From Pseudomonadota bacterium (GTDB taxonomy: Bacteria > Pseudomonadota > Alphaproteobacteria > Micropepsales > Micropepsaceae): a DNA stretch of 64,000 nt. Positions 44,203-52,118 of the stretch are shown here, piece after piece. The position numbers were made by a program, and so were the translations under genes. Each line of letters starts with the position of its first letter. The stretch's first letter is position 1. Where the stretch lies: positions 409,839-473,838 of the forward strand of contig JAFEEQ010000004.1 of assembly GCA_018241025.1 (NCBI GenBank), written 5' to 3'. Under the pieces are notes generated by a model that ran no database searches, had not been told where the DNA came from, and worked only from the letters and a program-made list of their open reading frames with translations.

Positions 44203-46214
44203 AATTCGTTCTCAGCTTTGTCGCGATGATCGCGGTGGCATGGATGACCGCGCCAGCGCAGGCGGCGCCGGCCATGCGAGTCGATCATGTCGCGCTGTCG
44301 GTCGCGCTCGAACGCCCGCTGCAGCCGGGCGGATCGAGCTGGATTGCCGTCCGGCAGGACATCGATCCGGGATGGCACACCTACTGGCGCAATCCAGGTG
44401 ATGCTGGTCTCGCGACCCGATTCGATTGGCATCTGCCGCAGGGCGTTTCTGCCGGCGCTGTCGAATGGCCGGTGCCGGAAGAGTTCTCGGATGGCACTGT
44501 CGTCAATTACGGCTATGCCGGACGGGCGACACTTCTGGTGCCCTTGCGCGCATCGATACGGGCCGTGGCCGGCGTCGCGACCGTCCACGTCACATTGCTC
44601 GAATGCCAGCATATGTGCATTCCAGAAGACGCGACCCTCGATGTCGATCTGCGAGCGGCGAGTGGTTCGGCACAAGATTTCCGCGACGCGCGCGCAGCGA
44701 TGCCGGCGGCCTATCGGGGCCAGGTCCGGGCCGTCCGGCGCGATGGACGTCTTATCGTCAACCTGCCGGGGTTTCTGCTGTCCAGCCTGTCGGGCGCACG
44801 TATCTTGCCGGCGACGCCGCACCTCGTCGGCAGCGGCGGCCGGCTGACGGCAATGAGGAACGAGAACGGGCTCGAATGGAGTGCGCCTCTCGCCACGCAC
44901 CGCCCATTGCCGGCGAGGTTTGCTGGCCTTCTCATTGTTCCAGGCGCGCGCGCTCAGGCGTTTGAAGCGCCTATCGATCTTCCGGCCGTCCCATCTTCCA
45001 CCGGCGGTTCGACACTCTTGCCGGCGATTCTGCTCGCGTTCCTGGGCGGGCTTGTCCTCAACATCATGCCTTGCGTTCTGCCGATCCTGTCGATGAAAGC
45101 GCTGATGCTTGCCCAGTCGGGCGAGACGCTGGCGGAAGCGCGACGCGATGCCCTTGCATATGGTGCCGGCGTCCTGACGACCTTTATGCTCATTGCGACA
45201 ACATTGATTGCACTCAAGGCGGGCGGTGCGGCCATCGGCTGGGGATTCCAGCTCCAGTCGCCCTTTGTCGTGCTCGGACTCGCCATTCTGATGGCGGCGA
45301 TCGGATTCAACCTGTTCGACCTGTTTGAGGTCCCGCTCGCCCTGGCGGGGATCGGCGACGGCCTGACGCGAAAAGCCGGCGCGAGCGGCGCGTTCTTCAC
45401 GGGTATTCTCGCCGTTCTTGTTGCCAGCCCTTGCACGGCGCCGTTCATGGGCACAGCACTGGGTTTCGCTCTCACGCAGCCGGCATTGGTCGCATTTGCC
45501 GTATTCCTTGCGCTTGGCATCGGCTTTGCCATGCCGCTGGCGGCTATTTCCTGCATCCCGCACTTTTCCGGGCTGATTCCACGGCCGGGCGCCTGGATGC
45601 AGCGTGTCCGCCAGTTCCTGGCCTTCCCCATGTTCGCGACGGCGATCTGGCTGCTTTGGGTTTTGGGCGAGCAATCGGGTCCACTGGGTATGGCATTGGG
45701 GCTCGCCACCTGTCTGGGATTGGTCTTCGTCATGTGGGCCCTGCATGTCTCGCGCGGCGGCTGGCGCGCTGCCAGTGTGTGCGCGGGGTTGGTGCTCGCG
45801 GCCCTGGCGGCGTCCCGGATTTCGGCGCAGGCTGGAGATAACGACATTCATTGGGCGGCCTGGTCGCCGGCCGCCGTCGCAGATGCTCGCCTTTCAGGGC
45901 ATCCGGTTCTGGTCGATTTCTCTGCCGCCTGGTGTCTCACCTGTCTGATCAACGAACGTGTCGCACTGCACGATCCGGCAGTAGTCGCCGCGCTTCGGCG
46001 CGATCATGTTGCGACGTTCAAGGCAGACTGGACGAACCGCGACAGCGAGATCGCCACAGAGCTGGCGGCGCACGGACGCGATGGCGTGCCGCTCTATCTT
46101 CTATACGCATCTGATCCAACGTCGCCGCCACAAATCCTGCCCCAGATATTGACGCCGTCATCCGTCAATGAGTCCCTGCTGGGGTTGAAAGGACGATCCG
46201 TTAAGAGCAATTGA
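44187..46214 (+). CDS. DsbD-like thiol:disulfide interchange protein
   Basis: 675 residues. A signal peptide (about 1-25) is followed by an N-terminal periplasmic domain like DsbD-alpha/ScsB with Cys140 and Cys144 (CQHMC), then about eight membrane helices with Cys296 (NIMPCVLPIL) and Cys416 (ASPCTAPF), then a thioredoxin domain with Cys583-Cys586 (AAWCLTC). It should carry electrons from cytoplasmic thioredoxin to periplasmic partners. ATG 44187 opens the signal peptide. It is the last gene of the cluster and the natural reductant for the TlpA-like protein. Confidence 0.88.
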   Translation: MVHSVKFVLSFVAMIAVAWMTAPAQAAPAMRVDHVALSVALERPLQPGGSSWIAVRQDIDPGWHTYWRNPGDAGLATRFDWHLPQGVSAGAVEWPVPEEFSDGTVVNYGYAGRATLLVPLRASIRAVAGVATVHVTLLECQHMCIPEDATLDVDLRAASGSAQDFRDARAAMPAAYRGQVRAVRRDGRLIVNLPGFLLSSLSGARILPATPHLVGSGGRLTAMRNENGLEWSAPLATHRPLPARFAGLLIVPGARAQAFEAPIDLPAVPSSTGGSTLLPAILLAFLGGLVLNIMPCVLPILSMKALMLAQSGETLAEARRDALAYGAGVLTTFMLIATTLIALKAGGAAIGWGFQLQSPFVVLGLAILMAAIGFNLFDLFEVPLALAGIGDGLTRKAGASGAFFTGILAVLVASPCTAPFMGTALGFALTQPALVAFAVFLALGIGFAMPLAAISCIPHFSGLIPRPGAWMQRVRQFLAFPMFATAIWLLWVLGEQSGPLGMALGLATCLGLVFVMWALHVSRGGWRAASVCAGLVLAALAASRISAQAGDNDIHWAAWSPAAVADARLSGHPVLVDFSAAWCLTCLINERVALHDPAVVAALRRDHVATFKADWTNRDSEIATELAAHGRDGVPLYLLYASDPTSPPQILPQILTPSSVNESLLGLKGRSVKSN

Positions 46215-46627
46215 TCGCCAGCAGAGCAGACGAGATTGAGGCGGAATCTCTTATCTCGCTTGTCTCCCGGAATCTCGGCCGCTCTGACCGAGAGCGACAC
46301 GCGCCAAACCCACTGGAACCAGTTCGTACGCTCATCTCCTCCGGTGCGCCATTCAGTCTCCGACGAACTTAGGTCCAGAGATCGCGCACGATATTCTTGT
46401 TACTTCGTCCCAACACCTCGCTGCCGTCGGCCCACCGCCGCGAAGGGCGCCATGCTGCGATCAACCACGCAAGCCGTGTGGTCCTGGCTCGTTGACAAAT
46501 CCGCGGACAGCGATTCCGCCTGATTGGCTTGACAGCAATGCTCTCCCTGGAGATCGGCGTGTCCATCCAGGTGCCACGCGCGTTGTATTGTCAGGACAAT
46601 CGCACGTAGGAAGTTCTCGGTGCGGGC
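46215..46627. other. Gene-poor stretch holding the second tRNA-end repeat
   Basis: Just after the dsbD-like stop a small hairpin (GAGATT / AATCTC, 46232-46250) is followed by TTATCTCGCTT and may stop transcription weakly. The tRNA-Arg-end copy is at 46334-46355. A minus-strand frame at 46566-46369 has no recognisable domain. I see no gene here. Confidence 0.5.
46334..46355 (+). repeat. Att-like repeat, copy 2 (partial tRNA-Arg 3' end)
   Basis: 20 of 22 bases match the tRNA-Arg 3' end (29117-29138), with mismatches at the 6th and 9th base and an identical 13-bp block including the CCA and four bases beyond. An AGTTCG resembling the T-loop start lies at 46321-46326, separated by an extra 7 bases. 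There is no cloverleaf, so it is a fragment, not a gene. Confidence 0.55.
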
Positions 46628-47299
46628 ATGATGGTGTTGGACACGGCGGCATACATGGCGTTGGCTGTAGGAGGCTTGTCTGCGGCTTGGATCGTCAGCC
46701 ATGAGTGGCGTCACCGTCAGACGATGTGGATCATGTATCCGGTCTGGCCGCTGGTCGCGCTGTCAGGCGGCCCTCTGATCGTGTGGCTCTATCATCGCGC
46801 AGCGGCCCGGCTGCGGGCACCATTTTGGCTGGCGACGGCCGTTGCAACATGCCACTGCGGCGCGGGTTGCACGCTCGGCGATCTGGTGGCCGAGACCCTT
46901 GCCACGACTCATCCCGCAATACTCGTGCCTTTCGGCCTCGGCTGGGCCACGCAGCAACCGATTTTCGCGGGCTGGGGGCTCGACTTCGCGCTCGCCTATG
47001 CGATCGGCATTGTATTCCAGTATTTCTCGATCGCGCCGATGCGGCATCTCGGGTTGGGGGATGGTCTTGTCGCCGCGCTGAAGGCCGACACGCTTTCCCT
47101 GGTCGGCTGGCAGCTTGGGATGTACGGGGCGATGGCCGTGGTTCAATTTCTCCTGCTTCCGGCCGTCATCGGGCATCCGGTCACCGCTTCCAGTCCGGTG
47201 TTCTGGTTCGCCATGCAAGGCGCCATGATTGCCGGCTTCGCAACGAGCTATCCGGTCAACATTCTTTTGCTGCGCCTCGGGTGGAAGGAACGGATGTGA
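46628..47299 (+). CDS. DUF4396 domain-containing membrane protein
   Basis: 223 residues with about six hydrophobic helices. Conserved blocks ATCHCGAGCTLGDLVAE and DFALAYAIGIVFQYFSIAPMR with KADTLSLVGWQ identify DUF4396. The Cys-His-Cys cluster (CHCGAGC) within a membrane helix could bind metal or haem; function unknown. ATG 46628 or 46631 can both be used. It converges on the cytochrome gene, 2 bp apart. DUF4396 genes near copper or cytochrome genes are familiar to me, but this is not proof. Confidence 0.75.
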   Translation: MMVLDTAAYMALAVGGLSAAWIVSHEWRHRQTMWIMYPVWPLVALSGGPLIVWLYHRAAARLRAPFWLATAVATCHCGAGCTLGDLVAETLATTHPAILVPFGLGWATQQPIFAGWGLDFALAYAIGIVFQYFSIAPMRHLGLGDGLVAALKADTLSLVGWQLGMYGAMAVVQFLLLPAVIGHPVTASSPVFWFAMQGAMIAGFATSYPVNILLLRLGWKERM

Positions 47300-47301
47300 G
47301 T

Positions 47302-47928
47302 TTATCCGGGCTTGTCGCCGTTCTTCGGCATCGGTTCGGTGAATTTCCAGGGCGTCGCGGATTTCAGCTGGTTGGCCGGTACCTGCTCGGTGTTCGGCGA
47401 TTGGGGCTCCGCCGATGTCGTTGTGCCGAAGGTGTCGCCCGGGTCTTTCGAGATGCTCTGTATGTATGCCACCAGCTCCCAGATTGTCCGGTCGGGTAGC
47501 ATGGCGCCGAATGCGGGCATGCCGGCTGCACGGCCCTGCGCGATATCGAGATAGATGTTGGCCGGGCTTGAACGATAGATCCAGGTGGAGTTGCTGAGTG
47601 CAGGGCCCATGCCGCCGCCGCCATTGGCCATATGGCAGCCCGAGCAGTTGAAGACGGTAAAGTCCTTCATGCCGCGCTCAACCGCATCGGGATCGTCTGC
47701 CAGAGGGTTTTTCATGTTCGGATTAAGGCCCGCCGCGTTGCCGCCGGGATAGATCCCGCTGACCGGCACACGCAGCAATGCCGAGGCGGAGACGGCGCCC
47801 TTGTATTCGTTGGCCGCGGCCTGCGGCTTCGCTGGTGTTCCGGGCATCACAATGCGCGACAGCCCGATGGCTATCACCAGAACGATCACGACACCGAGGC
47901 CGATAACGACTCCGCGAAATCTATCCAT
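47302..47928 (-). CDS. xoxG: c-type cytochrome, XoxG-like electron acceptor
   Basis: 208 residues with an N-terminal membrane anchor or signal (about 5-27). One haem site CSGCH lies near residue 96, followed by the Gly-rich GGGGMGPALSNSTWIYRSSPANIYLDIAQGR-type region; the axial Met is probably in GMPAFGAML. This matches cytochromes that take electrons from PQQ methanol dehydrogenases (cytochrome cL/XoxG). A good AGGGAGG site precedes ATG 47928. It overlaps xoxJ by 8 bp and ends the minus-strand run. Confidence 0.75.
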   Translation of the reverse strand: MDRFRGVVIGLGVVIVLVIAIGLSRIVMPGTPAKPQAAANEYKGAVSASALLRVPVSGIYPGGNAAGLNPNMKNPLADDPDAVERGMKDFTVFNCSGCHMANGGGGMGPALSNSTWIYRSSPANIYLDIAQGRAAGMPAFGAMLPDRTIWELVAYIQSISKDPGDTFGTTTSAEPQSPNTEQVPANQLKSATPWKFTEPMPKNGDKPG

Positions 47929-48721
47929 CGTTGCCTCCCTGCACCGGAACGAGCGGAACACCATAGGAAACGAGAATGCTGTGGATCGCGCTCCGTTCGC
48001 GCTTGAGTGAATCGTCGAGCGCCTTGCGTAGCGCCGTATCGTCCGGCCGGGTCCCGACCGCGATCGCATAGCGGAAGACGAGCGGGGGCATGGGTGCGGC
48101 GGGGTCGATGGGCGTCAGCGTCAGCGGTACCTGGGAGTGTCGTGCGAAATAGCCGGCGGTCGGTCCCCAGGCGACGGCCAAATCGACGTCGCGGTCCGCG
48201 ACAGCTTCGATCAGCCGCGCCGGCGGATTGGGCTTGCCGTAGTCGCCATAGCTGACGAAGCCATGGACGTTGTCGACTATGCCGAGGCGTCCGAGCGCTT
48301 CGGCCGGAGGCGAGGCGTCGTCCCCGATCAGCGGAACGCCGATGCGAAGTGTCCGCAATCGCGGGTCGGTGAAGGTCGATATCTCGAGATGGTCGGTGCG
48401 CCGCGCGACGAAGACATAAGTCGAGCCGTAGTAGGGCGCAGTTGTCTTCACGTCTTCCAGGCCAGGCGGCGCGGCCATCACGACATCGCAACGATTCGCT
48501 TTGAGCGTGCGATTGAGAAAGCCTTCGTGTTGTTCCGCCCAGTAGTAGGAAACGGTGCGATGAAGGTCGTGCGCGAGAAGCGCGGCGATCTTGTTTTCGA
48601 ATCCCTCTCCCGCACGGTTCGAGAACGGCAGATTGTTGGGATCGGCGCAGATGCGAAGCTCCGTGGCGGCGGCCGGTGCGGCACTCAACGCGAGCGCGAG
48701 CATGATGGCATCAAGGCGCAT
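47921..48721 (-). CDS. xoxJ: XoxJ/MoxJ-like periplasmic binding protein
   Basis: 266 residues with a signal peptide (about 1-19). A type II solute-binding fold: LRICADPNNLPFSNRAGEGFENKIA at the mature N terminus is the hallmark of the quinoprotein-dehydrogenase-associated binding proteins; CDVVMAAPPG and RIGVPLIGDDASPP follow. XoxJ is thought to help load or mature the lanthanide PQQ enzyme. It overlaps xoxF by 11 bp and the cytochrome gene by 8 bp, which fits the usual xoxF-J-G set. Confidence 0.82.
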   Translation of the reverse strand: MRLDAIMLALALSAAPAAATELRICADPNNLPFSNRAGEGFENKIAALLAHDLHRTVSYYWAEQHEGFLNRTLKANRCDVVMAAPPGLEDVKTTAPYYGSTYVFVARRTDHLEISTFTDPRLRTLRIGVPLIGDDASPPAEALGRLGIVDNVHGFVSYGDYGKPNPPARLIEAVADRDVDLAVAWGPTAGYFARHSQVPLTLTPIDPAAPMPPLVFRYAIAVGTRPDDTALRKALDDSLKRERSAIHSILVSYGVPLVPVQGGNDG

Positions 48722-50510
48722 GGCCGCCTCCCGGAAGCGCGAAGACCAGGAGCGTGTTGCCGCCGCTGGTCACCGACGGCAGATCGCTAACTGCACCGGT
48801 GTAGCCGAGCGCGCCGGTGCGCACGCGCGGATCGAGCTCCGCATTGGCGATGGCGCCAGCCCAGCCGCCGACGCCGGAAAGCATCGCGATATACTGCTTC
48901 CCGTCCTTGCCGAGATAGGTGATGGGCTGGCCGATGAAGCCGCTCGGCGAATGGAAGCGGTAGAGAAGCTTTCCGGTGCGCGCGTCGACGACCTTGAACC
49001 AGCGGTCCATGGTGCCGTAGACGGCGATATTGCCGGCAGTGGCAAGCGCACCCGACCACACAGGAAATTTCTCTTTGATCGCCCACACCTTGCGGCGGGC
49101 GGTCGGATCCCAGGCAGCGAACTCCCCACGGTAATGGCCCGGTCCGGCATACATGTCGACGGTGGCGCCGACATAGGGCGTGCCGGCGATATAGCCGACC
49201 TCGCCCGTCTTGAAGTCCATGCACAGGTGCTGATGCGGTACATAAAGCAGCTTGGTCAGCGGCGACCACGCGCTCGGCTGCCAGTCCTTGGCACCCGGAG
49301 AGGCCGGGCAGACGCCCGAGATATTCTTTCCGAGAACCGGCTTCAGGGCGTCGTTCATCACCGGCCGGCCCGTCTTGAGGTCGAAGTACTTCATCGAGGT
49401 CTGGGTGTCGTATTTGTCGGCCGAATAGATTTTCCCGGTCGCCCGGTCGATCACGAACATGAAGCCGTCACGGCCGGGGTGGACGATCACCGGCCGCATC
49501 TTGCCGCCGATCGGCAGGTCGAGAAGGACGTTCTCGTTGATCTCGTCGTAATCATAGAGATCGTGTGGGTTGAGGACGTCGGCCCACACCGCCTCGCCGG
49601 TATCGGCGTCGCGGGCGAAGATCGTGGTAGTCCACAGATTGTCGCCTTCACGCTGGTTGGAATTCCACGGCCCCGGATTGCCCGTGCCATAGAAGATGAG
49701 ATTCGTCTTCGGATCGTAGGATATCCATCCCCACACCGGCCCGCCGCCGATCTGCCAGCGGCCGGGCGGCCAGGTTTTCACACCGAGGTCCTTGCCCTTC
49801 GCATCGGGGTAGTAGGGGTGGAAGCGCGGCCCGATCAGAACGTCCTTGTCCGGCCCGACCGAATAGGCGCGCCAAACGATGTGGCCGGTCTTTTCATCAA
49901 GCGCAGTAACCCAACCGCGCACGCCCATCTCGCCGCCCGAATTGCCGACCAGGATTTTGCCCTTCACCGCGAGCGGCGCCATGGTGAGCGTCTGCCCCTT
50001 GGTGATCTCGCCGAGCTTGACCGCCCACACCTCCTTGCCGGTCTTCGCGTCGACCGCCACGGTGTGGTTGTCCAGCGTGTTGTAGAAGATCTTGCCCTCG
50101 TCATAGACCTCGCCGCGATTGACGACGTCGCAGCAGGCGACGCCCTGTGACGACGGGTCGACGCGCGGCGAATATTTCCATTTGAGATCGCCCGTCACGG
50201 CGTCGAGGGCGAACAACTCGTTCGGATAGGCACCGACGACATAGAGTGTGTCGCCGACGACGATCGGCGCGGCTTCCTGACCGTGATCGGAACCCACCGA
50301 GAATGTCCAGGCGACATGAAGCTGTCCGGCATTGCCGGTGTTGATCTGCTTGAGGCCGGAGAACCGCGTGCTGGCGTAGTTCTTCGCCGGCATGATCCAT
50401 TGCCTGTCGTCGAGTGACATCTTGTCGAGGTCGTCGGCATAGGCACCGGCAACGGCGCCGAACGTCAGCAGGGCAGCGCAGAAATATCCGATCGTCTTCC
50501 AGGTCATCAT
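48711..50510 (-). CDS. xoxF: Lanthanide-type PQQ-dependent alcohol dehydrogenase (XoxF-like)
   Basis: 599 residues with a signal peptide (about 1-25), periplasmic, eight-bladed propeller with repeated W-motifs (for example AVDAKTGKEVWAV). Active-site features are the vicinal disulfide Cys126-Cys127, Glu194 (SGGEMG), Asn278 (GTGNPGPWN) and Asp320-Tyr321-Asp322 (DYDEIN). The second Asp of D-Y-D is the extra lanthanide ligand that separates XoxF-type from calcium MxaF-type enzymes. It oxidises methanol or other primary alcohols. No MxaI-type small subunit is seen. The start is ATG 50510, overlapping the CtaG-like stop by one base (TGATG). Confidence 0.9.
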   Translation of the reverse strand: MMTWKTIGYFCAALLTFGAVAGAYADDLDKMSLDDRQWIMPAKNYASTRFSGLKQINTGNAGQLHVAWTFSVGSDHGQEAAPIVVGDTLYVVGAYPNELFALDAVTGDLKWKYSPRVDPSSQGVACCDVVNRGEVYDEGKIFYNTLDNHTVAVDAKTGKEVWAVKLGEITKGQTLTMAPLAVKGKILVGNSGGEMGVRGWVTALDEKTGHIVWRAYSVGPDKDVLIGPRFHPYYPDAKGKDLGVKTWPPGRWQIGGGPVWGWISYDPKTNLIFYGTGNPGPWNSNQREGDNLWTTTIFARDADTGEAVWADVLNPHDLYDYDEINENVLLDLPIGGKMRPVIVHPGRDGFMFVIDRATGKIYSADKYDTQTSMKYFDLKTGRPVMNDALKPVLGKNISGVCPASPGAKDWQPSAWSPLTKLLYVPHQHLCMDFKTGEVGYIAGTPYVGATVDMYAGPGHYRGEFAAWDPTARRKVWAIKEKFPVWSGALATAGNIAVYGTMDRWFKVVDARTGKLLYRFHSPSGFIGQPITYLGKDGKQYIAMLSGVGGWAGAIANAELDPRVRTGALGYTGAVSDLPSVTSGGNTLLVFALPGGGHAP

Positions 50511-51121
50511 CACATTGCCACCAGATTGTGCCGCGGCTCCACGAACCAGCGGGCGACGAGCGCCACGGCTATGCTGAAAAAAACGAGATTGGCCGGGACC
50601 CACATCAGGAGGCCGGCGAGCTGTTGATCGGCGAGCGGCGTCAAGTGCCACAGTCCTGCTCGCTCCAACGGCATTGTGCAGATCGCGCGCGGCGCAAAAA
50701 TCATGATCACGCCGGGCAGATCGGTCGCAACCGCTGCGGTCATGACATAGATCGCCGCGCCTCCGGGAGCGAGGCGTTCCGAGAGCGCAATCGACCAGAA
50801 CACCACGGCCGCCGCCAGGATGCTCGCCAATTCGAGAAGCCGAGTCGTCTCGGCGCCATCGGCCCACCGGAATGCGGCCGGCCAGTGCCAGAACAGGAAG
50901 ACGCCGACAAACCCTGCCCACGCCAAATGCGGCCTTATGCGCTTCGGTGCGCCGCCCAGCGCAAAGCCCAGCAGCGGTGCCGCTATGGCAATGAGCAGAA
51001 GGTGCTGAAACATATGAGCCGCAAAGACATGCCGTGCGTCGTGGGCCAGCGGTGGAAGCACGACGACAAGGATTATAAGCAAAGCCATTGCAATGGCGGC
51101 GCGGCGCAGCACTAATTGCAT
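50510..51121 (-). CDS. Cytochrome c oxidase assembly factor, caa3_CtaG-like
   Basis: 203 residues, about six membrane helices. HMFQHLLLIAIAAPLL and the GVFLFWHWPAAF block with conserved His match the caa3_CtaG family, which helps copper loading of cytochrome oxidase in Bacillus and relatives. The N terminus MQLVLRRAAIAM overlaps the preceding gene by 10 bp. The frame is open upstream but that part is antisense-like. It lies between the oxidase and dehydrogenase genes. Confidence 0.8.
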   Translation of the reverse strand: MQLVLRRAAIAMALLIILVVVLPPLAHDARHVFAAHMFQHLLLIAIAAPLLGFALGGAPKRIRPHLAWAGFVGVFLFWHWPAAFRWADGAETTRLLELASILAAAVVFWSIALSERLAPGGAAIYVMTAAVATDLPGVIMIFAPRAICTMPLERAGLWHLTPLADQQLAGLLMWVPANLVFFSIAVALVARWFVEPRHNLVAM

Positions 51122-51504
51122 AGCGGCGTCTCCATCGACGTAATGGTCGAAAACAGGATCGCAGCCAGAAAGATCAGCGTCGCGAGCGACGCCCAGAGCG
51201 CGAGGAACCGTGTCGCCTCCTCCGCTCCATTGGTCGATGTTCGATACATCCGCCAGGAAACCGCTGCGTAGAGCCCGGCAGCGATCGCAACGGCTATCGC
51301 GATTGCGTCGAATGCCATCATCGCCGCGCGGAGTCCTGTGACGGCGCTTGTGCCGGCGGGATGATCGCCCGGATAGCAAGCGCGCGCGGAGACGAAGTAG
51401 CCGAGCATCAGCTGGCCGAGCCAGAACAACGGCGCCATGCTCGCGGCGGCTATCAGCAGCCAGTCGCGGCGGATGCGTAGGCGCGGTTCGGGGCGGTCGC
51501 TCAT
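51112..51504 (-). CDS. Small membrane protein in oxidase operon
   Basis: 130 residues with three hydrophobic helices (about 17-37, 60-82, 100-120). It begins MSDRPEPRLRIRRDW and ends SMETPLCN. I do not recognise a named family, but small proteins of this kind are common beside caa3-type oxidase genes. The start overlaps subunit III as ATGA (51501-51504). A role as a small oxidase subunit or assembly helper is inference. Confidence 0.65.
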   Translation of the reverse strand: MSDRPEPRLRIRRDWLLIAAASMAPLFWLGQLMLGYFVSARACYPGDHPAGTSAVTGLRAAMMAFDAIAIAVAIAAGLYAAVSWRMYRTSTNGAEEATRFLALWASLATLIFLAAILFSTITSMETPLCN

Positions 51505-52118
51505 GCGCCCAGCCCCAGGAGCGGCGTGATGTAGAAGGTGAAGAATACCGCGATCCAAACCGCATCGACGAAATGCCAGTAGATCGCGCCGATATGGACA
51601 TGGGCGAAGCGGACATTGTTGAAATAGCCGCGGCGCGACCAGAACCACAGTGCCGCCAGCACCAGAACGCCGACCACGACATGTGCCATGTGAAATCCGG
51701 TCACGACGAAATAGAGCGATGAATAAGGCGACGATGCGAGCGGGAAGGATTTTCCCGCCCACTCGAAATACTGAACGATCAGAAACACGATCCCGAGCAG
51801 GCACCCGATCAGCAGGCCGAGCGCCAGACGTTTCTTGTCGTTTCGTTCGACGCCGGTCTGTGCCCAGGCGACGAATCCGCTTGATATCAGCAGAACGATC
51901 GTATTGGGCAGCGCAAGCGCGAGAGACGGTACGCCGCCTTGCGGAAACGTTCCGGGCAAATGCGGCTGCGCAGCGATGTAGTAATAGCTGAAGAGGAGAT
52001 AGGCGAAGAGGGAGCCTTCGGTGAAGATCGTGAAGATCATTGCCCACCAGCCCGAAGCACGACTGCCGATGGCGCCGACGGGAAGCTCGGCATGTGGACG
52101 GATCGCTGCGTCAGACAT
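51501..52118 (-). CDS. ctaE: Haem-copper oxidase subunit III
   Basis: 205 residues, five to six membrane helices. Family blocks are WWAMIFTIFTEGSLFAYLLFSYYYIA, WAGKSFPLASSPYSSLYFVVTGFHMAHVVVG and GAIYWHFVDAVWIAVFFTFY. It is of the shorter five-helix type seen with caa3 and quinol oxidases. ATG 52118 overlaps the subunit I gene by 8 bp. The product should sit with subunits I and II in the inner membrane. Confidence 0.92.
   Translation of the reverse strand: MSDAAIRPHAELPVGAIGSRASGWWAMIFTIFTEGSLFAYLLFSYYYIAAQPHLPGTFPQGGVPSLALALPNTIVLLISSGFVAWAQTGVERNDKKRLALGLLIGCLLGIVFLIVQYFEWAGKSFPLASSPYSSLYFVVTGFHMAHVVVGVLVLAALWFWSRRGYFNNVRFAHVHIGAIYWHFVDAVWIAVFFTFYITPLLGLGA

Noticed and set aside
44028..45851. 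A 607-codon minus-strand frame opposite apbE and the DsbD-like gene.
   Set aside because: The plus strand has clear families throughout; the antisense frame is Arg/Gln/Gly-rich and is a GC-driven shadow.
46369..46566. A 65-codon minus-strand frame beside the second tRNA-end repeat, considered as an integrase remnant.
   Set aside because: No recombinase motif can be recognised; similar Trp/Arg-rich frames arise by chance in this GC-rich DNA.
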